A DNA stretch of 64,000 nt, taken from the NCBI GenBank assembly GCA_963762545.1, contig CAVXLC010000002.1, positions 682,001-746,000 of the forward strand. The letters are read 5' to 3'. This document shows, piece by piece, positions 38,281-46,483 of the stretch (its first letter is position 1; each line of letters opens with the position of its first letter). The position numbers and the translations under genes are program-made. This DNA is from JABFSM01 sp963762545. Its GTDB lineage: Bacteria > Gemmatimonadota > Gemmatimonadetes > Gemmatimonadales > GWC2-71-9. The notes under the pieces are model-generated. The model was given only the letters and a program-made list of their open reading frames with translations, ran no database searches and was not told where the DNA came from.

Positions 38281-39283
38281 GGGAGAGCTCCGCCAGGCGG
38301 GAGAGCCGCCGGGCCGCGCCCCCGCCGGCCAGGGCGTCCCGCGCCAGGCTCACCGCCTCGCGGATCGTGGGACGCACGCCGAGCATCCAGGCCAGGGTGC
38401 CGGCGTTCAGCGCCACCGCATCCGCGTGGGCTCCGGGAGTTTTTCCTTCGAGCAGAGTCCCCAGCCGATCGGCGTTCTCCTCGGGGCCGGCCCCGGTGAG
38501 GGCCTGGAGCGGCGCCGGCCGCAGCCCGGCCTCCGCGGCGGTGAGGGTGACGTGACGGAGCTCGCCGTCCCGGAGCAGGACGCCCGTCGTCGGACCGTGG
38601 AGGGCCACCTCGTCCAGCCCGCTGCCGTGGACCACGAGCGCCACCTCGCGTCCCAGGAGCTGAAGGGTGCGCGCGGCGGGCTCGCAGAGGGAGGGATCGT
38701 AGATGCCCATCATCTGCCACGGGGGCCGCGCGGCGTTCGCGATCGGGCCGACCAGGTTGAACACGGTGCGCACCTTGAGCGCGCGGCGCACCGGGGCGGC
38801 GTGGCGGACGCCGGGATGGTAGTGCGGGGCGAAGACGAAGCAGACGCCCGCGCCGTCGAGGCATTTCCGGCCCACCTCCGGCGTGGGATCGAGCCGCACG
38901 CCGAGGCGCTCGAGGACGTCGGCCGAGCCGCAGCGCGAGGAGACCGAGCGATTGCCGGTCTTGGCGATGGGAATGCCGAGCTCCGCCGCCACGAACGCCG
39001 CGGCCGTCGAGATGTTGAGGGTGCCGGTGCCGTCGCCACCGGTTCCGCAGCAGTCGGCGTATGGGTAGTCGGGGCGCGGGAAGGGCACCGCCGAGGCCAG
39101 CAGCGCCTCGACCGCTCCGGCCATCAGCTCGGGGGTTTCGCCCCGGGTCCGGATGGCGGAGAGGACCGCGGCCATCTCGAGGTCGGAGTATTCGCCGGCG
39201 ACAAAGCGCCCGAACGTGGCGGCGCTCTCTTCGCGGGTCAGCGAGCGGAGACCCAGCGCCTCGAGCACCTCACTGGCGTGCAT
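38270..39283 (-). CDS. trpD: Anthranilate phosphoribosyltransferase
   Basis: Transfers phosphoribose to anthranilate. 337 residues; PRPP-binding CCGTGGDGTGTLNIST, KTGNRSVSSRCGSADVLE, and GVRHAAPVRRALKVRTVFNLVGP. Stand-alone (not fused to trpG as in E. coli). Start overlaps the trpG end by 14 bases; stop overlaps trpCF by 11 bases. Confidence 0.96.
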   Translation of the reverse strand: MHASEVLEALGLRSLTREESAATFGRFVAGEYSDLEMAAVLSAIRTRGETPELMAGAVEALLASAVPFPRPDYPYADCCGTGGDGTGTLNISTAAAFVAAELGIPIAKTGNRSVSSRCGSADVLERLGVRLDPTPEVGRKCLDGAGVCFVFAPHYHPGVRHAAPVRRALKVRTVFNLVGPIANAARPPWQMMGIYDPSLCEPAARTLQLLGREVALVVHGSGLDEVALHGPTTGVLLRDGELRHVTLTAAEAGLRPAPLQALTGAGPEENADRLGTLLEGKTPGAHADAVALNAGTLAWMLGVRPTIREAVSLARDALAGGGAARRLSRLAELSHGA

Positions 39284-39869
39284 GGCCGGCCCACCGGATC
39301 ACGTTCTCGATGATCCGGCCTCCTTCGGGGGTGAGGATCGACTCGGGATGAAACTGCACGCCGAATTGTGGTGCGGTCCGGTGCGCCGCCGCCATCACCA
39401 GGCGGTCGGTGCCGGCGATCGGCACCAGGGCCTCGGGCATGACGGCGGCGGCGAGCGAGTGGTAGCGGCCTGCCGGAAAGGGAGACGGCACTCCCTCGAA
39501 GAGCGGGCCGCCCTGATGCCGCACCGCCGAGGTCTTCCCGTGCACCACTTCGCCGGCGGGGCCGACCACGCCGCCGAACGCCTCGACCATGGCCTGGTGG
39601 CCAAGGCAGACACCGAGCAACGGCAATCCCTGCTCGGCCGCGAGGCGCACGACCTCGATGCAGCATCCGGCGTCGGCGGGCGTGCCCGGCCCGGGCGAGA
39701 GCACCAGCAGGCTCGGCCCCCCGGCGGCCGCTCGCGCCAGCGCGTGTGCCGCCGGCACGGTGTTGCGCCAGACCTCGACCTGGGCGCCCCGGCGGGCGAA
39801 TTCATCCACCAGGTTCCAGGTGAACGAGTCGAAGTTGTCGACGAAGACGATCCGGAGCGGGTCAGCCAT
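39270..39869 (-). CDS. trpG: Anthranilate synthase component II (glutamine amidotransferase)
   Basis: 199-residue class I glutamine amidotransferase supplying ammonia to TrpE. Visible: VDNFDSFTWNLVDEF, SPGPGTPADAG, catalytic Cys in GVCLGHQ (about residue 85), and the His-Glu pair in GVQFHPESILTPEG. Overlaps trpE by eight bases and trpD by 14, so translation is coupled. Confidence 0.96.
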   Translation of the reverse strand: MADPLRIVFVDNFDSFTWNLVDEFARRGAQVEVWRNTVPAAHALARAAAGGPSLLVLSPGPGTPADAGCCIEVVRLAAEQGLPLLGVCLGHQAMVEAFGGVVGPAGEVVHGKTSAVRHQGGPLFEGVPSPFPAGRYHSLAAAVMPEALVPIAGTDRLVMAAAHRTAPQFGVQFHPESILTPEGGRIIENVIRWAGHARQ

Positions 39870-41457
39870 CGGTGGCTCCCGGCCCGGCGATGGCGCGGAG
39901 CACGGCTTCGGCCTTGCGGCGGGTTTCCAGCGCCTCGGACGCCGGATCGGAGTCGAACACGATGCCGGCGCCGGCCCGCACCCGCGCGACGCCGTCCCGC
40001 ACCACCGCCGCGCGGATCACGATCGCCGTGTCCATCTCGCCGCCCTGGGTCAGGTAACCCGCGGCGCCGCCATAGGCGCCCCGCCGCGACGACTCGACGT
40101 CGCGGAGGATTTCCGCCGCGCGGATCTTGGGCGCGCCGACCAGGGTGCCCATGTTCATCGCCGCCGCATAGGCGTGCAGCGCATCGAGCCCCTCGGCGAG
40201 CTCGCCCTGGACTTCGGAGACCAGATGCATGACGTGGGCGTAACGGTCCACCGTGAGCAGCCGGGTGACCTGGCGGGTGCCGGGCCGGCTCACCCGGGCC
40301 ACGTCGTTCCGGGCCAAATCCACCAGCATCATGTGTTCGGCGGTTTCCTTCTCGTCGAGCCGGAGCGCCGCCTCGCGCCGGGTGTCGAGGTCGGCATCGA
40401 TGGCGCCCGCCCCGGTCCGGCCCCGCGCGGCGGTGCCCGCGATCGGACGGATCGTCACCCGGCGGGGCGTGCCCGCCACCTTGACCGCCGTCTCGGGGGA
40501 TGCGCCGAAGACGATCGAGTCCGCCCCCACGACGTAGAACAGATAGGGACTCGGGTTTTCGGCCCGAAGCCGGCCATACGCCGCCAGCGGATCGGGGCAG
40601 GGCAGCGAGAAGGTGCGCGAGGCCACGATCTGGAACACATCCCCCGCCACGATGTGGCCCTTGAGGCGGACGACGAGCTCGGCGTATTCCGCGTCGGTCA
40701 GGTCGACGGACGCTTCGATTCCGGGAAGACGGGAGGACGGGAGGACGGGTGGGCGGGTGGTCGCGCCCGCGACCGCCTGCAGCAGCATTCCGATCGCCTG
40801 GACCGCGTCGTGGTAGTTGGCTTCGCCGGCCGGCCCGCCCACCGCCGTGGCAACGACCAGCGTGCGGTGGCGCAGGTGGTCCACGATGATCAGCCGGTCG
40901 GGCACCACGAATTCGAAGTGGGGTGTTGCGGCGGGCTCGGCGCCTCCCTGCGGCATCCGCTCGAACAACTCCACCAGGTCGTAGGAGAACACCCCAGCCG
41001 CCAGGTGGCAGGCATCGGTCGGCTGGGCCAGCAGCATGGGACCCATCACCACCGTCCTGAGCGCGTCCAGCGGCGAGGGGAGCCGACCGCGCGAGGCCTC
41101 GTCCCGCGGGCCGGGCGGCGGCTCGGGAAACACCGCCCGGACCGTGTCGCCGTCCCGCGCGACGTCGGCCAGCGGCTCAAGGCGCCGGGCGGTCCAGCCG
41201 AGCAGCGATCGCCCGTTGGGAGAGAGGCCGGTGATGGTGGCGGTGCGGCCGACGCAGGTGACGCGGAGCGCGGGCGACACCCCGAGCAGACTCCGCTCGC
41301 CGGTGCCGGCCCCGGTCTCCCCCGATTCGAGCAGGAAGGTGCCGCGCTTCCGGCCGCCGTCGGACAGGGCGGCGTAGAGCGCCAGGGGGTCGGGGCTGCC
41401 GGTGACCTCGCGCACCAGCGGCAACACCGCGCCTTCGGGCATCGACGGGGGACCCAT
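39862..41457 (-). CDS. trpE: Anthranilate synthase component I
   Basis: Chorismate-utilising enzyme, 531 residues. C-terminal catalytic core: GDVFQIVASRTFSLPCP, NPSPYLFYVVG, ASPETAVKV, PIAGTAARGRT, DEKETAEHMMLVDLARND, GAPKIRAAEI, RGAYGGAAGYL. N-terminal Trp-binding region contains LLESGE-type FLLESGETG. A repeat-encoded linker (RPPVLPSSRLPG, about residues 232-246) sits between the two. ATG 41457 overlaps the aroF stop by one base. Confidence 0.96.
   Translation of the reverse strand: MGPPSMPEGAVLPLVREVTGSPDPLALYAALSDGGRKRGTFLLESGETGAGTGERSLLGVSPALRVTCVGRTATITGLSPNGRSLLGWTARRLEPLADVARDGDTVRAVFPEPPPGPRDEASRGRLPSPLDALRTVVMGPMLLAQPTDACHLAAGVFSYDLVELFERMPQGGAEPAATPHFEFVVPDRLIIVDHLRHRTLVVATAVGGPAGEANYHDAVQAIGMLLQAVAGATTRPPVLPSSRLPGIEASVDLTDAEYAELVVRLKGHIVAGDVFQIVASRTFSLPCPDPLAAYGRLRAENPSPYLFYVVGADSIVFGASPETAVKVAGTPRRVTIRPIAGTAARGRTGAGAIDADLDTRREAALRLDEKETAEHMMLVDLARNDVARVSRPGTRQVTRLLTVDRYAHVMHLVSEVQGELAEGLDALHAYAAAMNMGTLVGAPKIRAAEILRDVESSRRGAYGGAAGYLTQGGEMDTAIVIRAAVVRDGVARVRAGAGIVFDSDPASEALETRRKAEAVLRAIAGPGATDG
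40722..40762 (-). repeat. Low-complexity repeat arm inside trpE
   Basis: On the coding strand this is CCCGTCCTCCCGTCCTCCCG-type sequence sharing the 20-mer CGTCCTCCCGTCCTCCCGTC with dnaX and the inter-permease element. It encodes RPPVLPSSR, the same peptide and frame as in DnaX. Only the C-rich arm is present. Confidence 0.7.
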
Positions 41458-42470
41458 CACATCACCTTGCCGACCGCGTCGGCGATGGGCCGGAGCTCGC
41501 GCATCATCGCGGCGAACTGTTCGGGGAAGAGACTCTGGCGTCCGTCGGAGAGCGCGTTCGGCGGATCGTTGTGCACCTCGACCAGGAGTCCGTCGGCGCC
41601 GCAGGCGAGCGCCGCCTTGGCCATCGGGGTCACCAGCTCGCGGAAACCGGTCCCGTGCGAGGGGTCCACCAGCACCGGAAGGTGGCTCCGCTGCTTGATC
41701 ACCGGGATCGCGTTGAGGTCGAGGGTATTGCGGGTGGCGGTCTCGAAGGTGGTGATGCCCCGCTCGCACAGAATGACGTTGGGATTTCCTTCCGCCAGGA
41801 TGTATTCCGCGGCCAGCAGCAGGTCGTCCACTTTGGCCGCCATCCCCCGCTTGAGAATCACCGGCTTGGTGGATCGGCCCAGCGCCTGGAGCAACCGGTA
41901 GTTCTGCATGTTGCGGGCGCCCACCTGGAAGGCCGCGGCGCACTCCTCCACCAGGGGCACGTCCCCCGCATCCACGACCTCGGTGACCACGGGAAGGCCG
42001 ATGCTCAGGGAGACGTCCTTGAGGATCGCGAGGCCCTCGGCGCCCAGGCCCTGAAACGAGTAGGGGCTGGTCCGGGGCTTGTAGGCACCGCCCCGCAGCG
42101 CGTGTCCCCCGCCGGACTTCACCGCCCGCGCGGTGGCGAGGAGCTGCTCCCGGGTCTCCACCGCGCACGGCCCCGCGATGACGGTGAACCGCCCGCCCCC
42201 GACCTGGGCGCCGCCCAGATCCACGAGGGTGTCGTGGGGATGGATCTCCCGCCCCACCAGCTTGTAGGGCGCCAGGATGGGCTTGACGCTCTCGACCATC
42301 GGGTCGCTGTCGAGGTGCAGACTCTCGATGGCGCGCTCGTCGCCCAGGGCGCCCAGGACCACCCGCTCCTGACCCGGCATGTAGAGTGGCCGAAGGCCCA
42401 GGGCGGAGATCCGGGCCATCAACTCCTCGGCGTGTTCCGTGGTGGCGTGCGGCTTCAAGACGATGATCAT
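41457..42470 (-). CDS. aroF: 3-deoxy-7-phosphoheptulonate synthase (DAHP synthase)
   Basis: First enzyme of the shikimate pathway. 337 residues: an N-terminal ferredoxin-like/ACT-like regulatory domain (MIIVLKPHATTEHAEELMARI, about 1-70) as in the Thermotoga-type enzyme, then the barrel with FTVIAGPCAVETREQ, GGAYKPRTSPYSFQGLG, KRGMAAKVDDLLLAAEYI, VDPSHGTG. ATG 42470 gives the family N-terminus; a start at 42509 would run into the attenuator. First structural gene of the trp operon, so carbon entry into the pathway is under Trp control here. Confidence 0.95.
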   Translation of the reverse strand: MIIVLKPHATTEHAEELMARISALGLRPLYMPGQERVVLGALGDERAIESLHLDSDPMVESVKPILAPYKLVGREIHPHDTLVDLGGAQVGGGRFTVIAGPCAVETREQLLATARAVKSGGGHALRGGAYKPRTSPYSFQGLGAEGLAILKDVSLSIGLPVVTEVVDAGDVPLVEECAAAFQVGARNMQNYRLLQALGRSTKPVILKRGMAAKVDDLLLAAEYILAEGNPNVILCERGITTFETATRNTLDLNAIPVIKQRSHLPVLVDPSHGTGFRELVTPMAKAALACGADGLLVEVHNDPPNALSDGRQSLFPEQFAAMMRELRPIADAVGKVM

Positions 42471-42500
42471 GCGCCCATCCCAAACCGGGTGAAAAACGAA

Positions 42501-42529
42501 GGAGCCCACCGCTGGGTGCGGTGGGCTCC
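42501..42529 (-). terminator. trp attenuator terminator (3:4 hairpin)
   Basis: Perfect 11-bp stem: 42519-42529 (GGAGCCCACCG on the transcript) with 42501-42511 (CGGTGGGCTCC), 7-base loop, followed on the transcript by TTCGTTTTTC. It sits 30 bases before aroF. Segment 42571-42579 (GCGGTGGGC) can instead pair over nine bases with GCCCACCGC of the 5' arm, forming the antiterminator. Confidence 0.9.
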
Positions 42530-42556
42530 GTGAGATCGCGAGTCTGGAAGACTAGA

Positions 42557-42628
42557 CTATGCGCACGCCGGCCCACCGCGGGAGGAACCGCGCCAGGGCC
42601 ACCAGGTCGTCCGGGTCAGGGGTCGCAT
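42557..42628 (-). CDS. trpL: trp operon leader peptide with three Trp codons
   Basis: A 23-codon reading frame, ATG 42628 to TAG 42557-42559, with the core T-T-W-W-P-W-R: Trp at positions 9, 10 and 12. Tandem Trp codons in a tiny frame directly upstream of an aroF-trp operon terminator are the signature of ribosome-mediated attenuation. The Trp codons lie at the 5' edge of the 1:2 pause hairpin (42570-42600); the stop lies 11 bases beyond segment 2, so a ribosome finishing translation masks segment 2 and lets the terminator form. The promoter -10 box ends only ten bases before ATG. Confidence 0.88.
   Translation of the reverse strand: MRPLTRTTWWPWRGSSRGGPACA
42570..42600 (-). promoter_or_regulatory. 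trp leader 1:2 pause hairpin and antiterminator segment 2
   Basis: On the transcript GGCCC/GGGCC and CGCGG/CCGCG pair to form an about 10-bp stem with a small internal loop and a TTCCTC-type loop. The 3' arm includes segment 2 (42571-42579), which alternatively pairs with the 5' arm of the terminator. Confidence 0.8.
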
Positions 42629-42638
42629 AGGCTCGACA

Positions 42639-42667
42639 AGTATCTCCGCCTGGCCCGGTTCCGTCAA
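42639..42667 (-). promoter_or_regulatory. trp operon promoter
   Basis: On the minus strand TTGACG (42667-42662), exact 17-bp spacer, GATACT (42644-42639). Located between the stop of the upstream BNR gene (42679) and the leader ATG (42628). Predicted start near 42632. Confidence 0.75.
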
Positions 42668-42678
42668 GCGGGCGCGCT

Positions 42679-45600
42679 TCATCGCTCGCCCAGCCACTGG
42701 TCCTGGAGCACGGTCACCGGCTTGGTCCAGGTGCGGCCCCCGACGCTCAGGGTCACCAGGTAGGTGCCCGGCTCGACCGCCGGCGGGCCCCCGAATCCGA
42801 ATCCACCTCCGCCGCCACCTCCGCCGCCCCCGCCCTGCGCCGGGGTGGGGGACAGATTCCACTGCACCCGGTTGAGGCCGGCTTCCCGGGTGCCGTCGAG
42901 AGTCCGGATCACCTTCCCGCTCGGGTCGGTGATGGTGAGCTTCACGTCTCCGGTCGCGGCCGCTTTCAGGTAGTAGCTGATCGCGGTGCCCCGGGGCGCG
43001 TTCTCGCCCACGAAGACCCGCTGCCCGGCGATTCGGTCGCCGGCCTGCTGATCGTTGAGCCAGGCCACCGCCGGGCGAATATCGAATAGCACCGCGTCCT
43101 CGGCGCCGACCGCGGCGGTCCGCTGTTGCAGCGGCGTGATGTCGTCGGCAATCCAGACGCTCCGCCCGTGGGTCGCGACAATGAGATCGCCGTCGCGAGG
43201 ATGGACCAGGATGTCGTCGACCCGCACGGTGGGGAGCCCGTTCATGAAGCGCTTCCACTCCGCGCCGCCGTTGGTGGAGATGTAGAGACCGAATTCCGTG
43301 CCGACGTAGAGGAGATCCTTGTTCCGGGGATCTTCCCGGACGACCTGCAGGTTGCCGAATGGGGGCAGATTGTTCGCCAGGCTCTGCCAGGTCCTGCCGT
43401 AGTCCCGGGTGACGAAGAGATAGGGCTTCAGGTCGTCGCTCCGGTGGCCGTCCACCGCGACGTACGCCGTGGCCGGGTCGAAGTGCGAGGCGTCGATCCG
43501 CGCGATCCAGTGCTGGTGACCGGCCGGGAGGCCGGGCAGGTTCCGCCCGACCTCGGTGAACGTCTGTCCGCCGTCCTGGCTCACCTGGAGGTTCCCGTCA
43601 TCGGTGCCGGCCCAGACCACACCCGGCATGACCGGGGATTCGGAGATCGAGACAATGGTGCCGTAGAACGTCACCCCGTCGTTCTTGGAGAGCATGGTGC
43701 GGTCTCCCGGCACTCCCATCATCTCGACCTTGGCGCGGTCGATCTGGCGGGTCAGGTCCGGGCTGGCCACCCAGGTGTCGCCCCGATTGTACGACTTGAA
43801 GAGCCGGTTGCCGCCCAGCCAGATGATGCTCGGGTTGTGGGGCGAGAGCACGAAGGGGGTGTTCCAGTTGAACCGGTACTGATCACCGGCCGCGGCGTTG
43901 ACCACATTGGGCGGGCCACCGCCGAATCCGCCGCCGCCGCCTCCTCCGCCGCCCCCAGGGCCCCGGCCTCCCGCGCTCCGGGGACGAATGCTCTGGGCGC
44001 GTCCGATGCGGAGGTCGTAGCGGTTGGTCGCCCCGTTCTGCGATTCGGTGTAGACGATGTTGTGGTCGCTGGGATCGACCGCGGTATAGAAGCCGTCGCC
44101 CCCGCCGATGCCGAACCAGTCCGAGTTCAGGATGGCGTTGCGGCCCCGGATGCCGCTGGGCCCGCCCCAGCTCCCGTTGTCCTGCAGGCCGATGTACACG
44201 TAGTAGGGACGCCGCATGTCGGCGGTGACCACGTAGGCGAGCCCGGTGGCCATGGTGCCGATGAAGTCCCAGGTCTTGCCCTGGTCCCAGCTCACGTCCA
44301 GTCCGCCGTCGTTCCCGATCATGAGGTGCCTGGGATTTCGGGGATCGACCCAGATGGCGTGCTGGTCCACGTGGGCCGGCGCGGCGTTCCCGCCCGCGGC
44401 ATCGAGGGTGGCGAAGGTCTTTCCCCCATCGAGCGACTTGGCCACCGGCAGACCGGCGACATACAGCACGTCGGGATTGCCCGGATCGACCCGGAGCTGG
44501 CTGAAGTACATCGGTCGGGCGTTGCAGTTGCTGGTGAGCCTCCAGGTGCGGCCCCGATCATCGGACCGGAACACCCCGCCGAGCGCCGGATTGAGCTCCG
44601 GCGGCTTGCGAGGCTGCTGGGCCGCGGCCTGGGCGGCTCGAGCGGCGGCTCCGCCACCTCCACCGCCACCGCCGCCGAATCCGCCACCGGGCCCGCCGTT
44701 GTTGCACCAATTGAAGGCGGCTCCGGCGCCTCCGCCCGCGCCGGCCGGACCCGCCGGCGTGGCTTCCGCACCGGCTCCCGCGGCCCCGGCCGGCCCGGCC
44801 TGGGCGGCGGTACCCGACGGGCCGGCTTCGATCTGGGCATAGACCACGCTCGGATTCGAGCGGGACACATCCAGGGCGATCCGGCCATAAGTCCCCGGCG
44901 GCAGCCCGTGGCCCTCGAGCTTGCGCCAGGTTCTGCCGGCATCCTCGCTCTTCCACAGCGCGCTGCCGGGGCCGCCGCCGTTGAAGCAGCACCCGCTCCG
45001 GAGCCGCTGGTAACTGGCCGCGTACAGGACGCTGCTGTTCCCGGGGTCCAGCGCGAGGTCGGTGAACCCGGTGTAGTCGTCCACGTACTTGATCTTGTTC
45101 CAGGTCTTCCCGCCGTCGGTGGTCTTGTAGATGCCCCGATCCGGACTGGGTCCGAAGAGGTGGCCGGGCGACGCGACGTACACGATCTCCGGATTGCGCG
45201 GATCGATGACGATTCGCGCGATCGACTGGGTTTCCCGCAGGCCGATCTGGGCAAAGGTCTTGCCGCCATCCACGGTCTTGTAGATGCCGTCCCCGAACGA
45301 GGTGGTCTGGCGGTTGTTGGGCTCGCCGGTGCCGACGTAGACGATGTCGGGATTGCGCGGATGAATCGCGATGTCGCCGATCGAGGCACTGCCGTAGGTC
45401 TGGAAGACCGGCTCGAAGGTGGTGCCGTTGTTGAGGGACCGGTAGACGCCGCCCACGGCGTAGCCGATATAGATGATGCCGGGATCGCTTTCCGAGACCG
45501 CGATGTCGTCGATCCGACCGCCCATGCTGGCGGGGCCGATCGAACGGAACCGGAATGGAGCCAGCCACGGATCGGAGGAGAGGTTGATCGGCGGTGTCGG

Positions 45601-45708
45601 GGCAGGGGCAGGGGCGTTGCCGGCCTGCCCGGACGCCGGCGCCGCCAGGAGCAGGAGCGCGAACAACGGGGAAGCAAACGGCGCGAATCGCCGGAGCGGC
45701 TGAGCCAT
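42679..45708 (-). CDS. VPS10/BNR-repeat exported protein ('glycosyl hydrolase' annotation class)
   Basis: 1009 residues. Signal peptide (FASPLFALLLLAAPASGQ), then sortilin-VPS10/BNR beta-propeller repeats: GGVYRSLNNGTTF, DGIYKTVDGGKTFAQIG, RGIYKTTDGGKTWNKIK, ALWKSEDAGRTWRKLE, GVFRSDDRGRTWRL, with NP(D/E)(I/V)(V/L)Y blades. C-terminal portion resembles a FlgD/T9SS-sorting-type Ig domain. Three poly-glycine stretches interrupt the protein. Often labelled glycosyl hydrolase in databases, but no catalytic motif is seen; ligand unknown. TACAAT at 45749-45754 is a candidate -10. Confidence 0.85.
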   Translation of the reverse strand: MAQPLRRFAPFASPLFALLLLAAPASGQAGNAPAPAPTPPINLSSDPWLAPFRFRSIGPASMGGRIDDIAVSESDPGIIYIGYAVGGVYRSLNNGTTFEPVFQTYGSASIGDIAIHPRNPDIVYVGTGEPNNRQTTSFGDGIYKTVDGGKTFAQIGLRETQSIARIVIDPRNPEIVYVASPGHLFGPSPDRGIYKTTDGGKTWNKIKYVDDYTGFTDLALDPGNSSVLYAASYQRLRSGCCFNGGGPGSALWKSEDAGRTWRKLEGHGLPPGTYGRIALDVSRSNPSVVYAQIEAGPSGTAAQAGPAGAAGAGAEATPAGPAGAGGGAGAAFNWCNNGGPGGGFGGGGGGGGGAAARAAQAAAQQPRKPPELNPALGGVFRSDDRGRTWRLTSNCNARPMYFSQLRVDPGNPDVLYVAGLPVAKSLDGGKTFATLDAAGGNAAPAHVDQHAIWVDPRNPRHLMIGNDGGLDVSWDQGKTWDFIGTMATGLAYVVTADMRRPYYVYIGLQDNGSWGGPSGIRGRNAILNSDWFGIGGGDGFYTAVDPSDHNIVYTESQNGATNRYDLRIGRAQSIRPRSAGGRGPGGGGGGGGGGFGGGPPNVVNAAAGDQYRFNWNTPFVLSPHNPSIIWLGGNRLFKSYNRGDTWVASPDLTRQIDRAKVEMMGVPGDRTMLSKNDGVTFYGTIVSISESPVMPGVVWAGTDDGNLQVSQDGGQTFTEVGRNLPGLPAGHQHWIARIDASHFDPATAYVAVDGHRSDDLKPYLFVTRDYGRTWQSLANNLPPFGNLQVVREDPRNKDLLYVGTEFGLYISTNGGAEWKRFMNGLPTVRVDDILVHPRDGDLIVATHGRSVWIADDITPLQQRTAAVGAEDAVLFDIRPAVAWLNDQQAGDRIAGQRVFVGENAPRGTAISYYLKAAATGDVKLTITDPSGKVIRTLDGTREAGLNRVQWNLSPTPAQGGGGGGGGGGGFGFGGPPAVEPGTYLVTLSVGGRTWTKPVTVLQDQWLGER

Positions 45709-45748
45709 GGCCGAAGTCCTGGTGCGGGTGGGGCGGAAGGGAACTCCT

Positions 45749-45754
45749 ATTGTA
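45749..45754 (-). promoter_or_regulatory. Candidate -10 box of the BNR gene
   Basis: TACAAT on the minus strand, about 40 bases before the BNR ATG. A CTGGCG 17 bases upstream is a weak -35 candidate. Confidence 0.35.
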
Positions 45755-45793
45755 GCTCCGCAACGCCGGACCGCCAGGATGCCACGGCCTGAA

Positions 45794-45855
45794 GACGCCA
45801 CGACGCCAGGCAACGGCCGGGCTGCTCGGAGGCCGCTGCCTGGCGTGGTGCCGTC
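45794..45855. repeat. 62-base inverted repeat downstream of the DUF4142 gene
   Basis: Arms 45794-45812 and 45837-45855 (GACGCCACGACGCCAGGCA and its near complement) match at 17 of 19 positions, with a smaller CGGCC/GGCCG stem inside. Nine bases after the DUF4142 stop on the minus strand. Likely a transcription boundary, though there is no T run. Confidence 0.6.
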
Positions 45856-45863
45856 CCGGTCTC

Positions 45864-46385
45864 CTACATCCTCAGTTGGGCCCGGGCCGCCTTGCACATG
45901 TCGAGGTGGGCCTGGAACGCCGGGGCGACCTTCTCCACGAAGGCCTTGAGCTCGGCGTTCTGAATCGCGGGCAGCAGCGTCTTGGTGACCGCATCGATCA
46001 CCGCCTGGTGGTAGGCAATCTCGTGATCGAGGAACGCCTTGTCGAACCCCGCGCCCCTCGCGGCCTTGAGCGCGGTCAGCGCCGCGGCGTGCTGGGCCGC
46101 GAACGGATTGACCGTGGGGGGCGTGGGCGTCACGCCCAACTTCTTGGCCAGGTCGCGGCCCTGCTGGCGGACCGACTTATGGTCACGCACCAGGGACGCC
46201 CCGACCGCCTTCACTTCCTTGGACGCCCCCTTCTGGGTGGCCAGGGTGCCGGTTTCGATGTCGTAGGTGTTGGCGGCGTCGAAGATGGCCACGATGGTGG
46301 CGTCGTTGAGCGCCTGGGGAGTCCGGGGGGCCACCGGGCCGGGAGGGGCGACGAGGAGGAGCCCGGCGAGGATCGGGAACCACAT
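45864..46385 (-). CDS. DUF4142 exported ferritin-like protein
   Basis: 173 residues: signal peptide (MWFPILAGLLLVAPPGPVA) then an all-helical DUF4142 domain: IVAIFDAANTYDIETGTLA, KEVKAVGASLVRDHKSVRQQGRDLAKKLGV, FDKAFLDHEIAYHQAVIDAV, VAPAFQAHLDMCKAARAQL. The family has a four-helix ferritin-like fold of unknown function, often stress-associated. ATG 46385 preceded by AAAGGCAGG. Divergent from the SufR-like regulator, with facing promoters. Confidence 0.85.
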   Translation of the reverse strand: MWFPILAGLLLVAPPGPVAPRTPQALNDATIVAIFDAANTYDIETGTLATQKGASKEVKAVGASLVRDHKSVRQQGRDLAKKLGVTPTPPTVNPFAAQHAAALTALKAARGAGFDKAFLDHEIAYHQAVIDAVTKTLLPAIQNAELKAFVEKVAPAFQAHLDMCKAARAQLRM

Positions 46386-46426
46386 GGGAACGCCTGCCTT
46401 TCGGGAGAGTGAGCAAACCGACAATA

Positions 46427-46477
46427 AGTACACTATTTACTACAAATATTGGCAAAATCAACCCCCACCCCTAGATT
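46427..46477. promoter_or_regulatory. Overlapping divergent promoters, DUF4142 / SufR-like regulator
   Basis: Plus strand: TTGGCA (46449-46454), 17-bp spacer, TAGATT (46472-46477), six bases before the regulator ATG (leaderless arrangement). Minus strand: TTGCCA (46455-46450), 17-bp spacer, TGTACT (46432-46427). The two -35 boxes overlap, so the two genes should compete for or share control, possibly by the regulator. Confidence 0.6.
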
Positions 46478-46483
46478 GGAGCC

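Noticed and set aside
42780..44700. Tandem GGC/GCC runs in the BNR gene as a member of the dispersed G-rich element
   Set aside because: These are simple glycine-codon runs (poly-Gly loops) without GGGAGGAC or GGTAGGTC units or inverted arms.
46386..46483. SufR operator CAAC-N6-GTTG in the divergent promoter region
   Set aside because: No match to this motif found; operator of the SufR-like regulator remains unknown.
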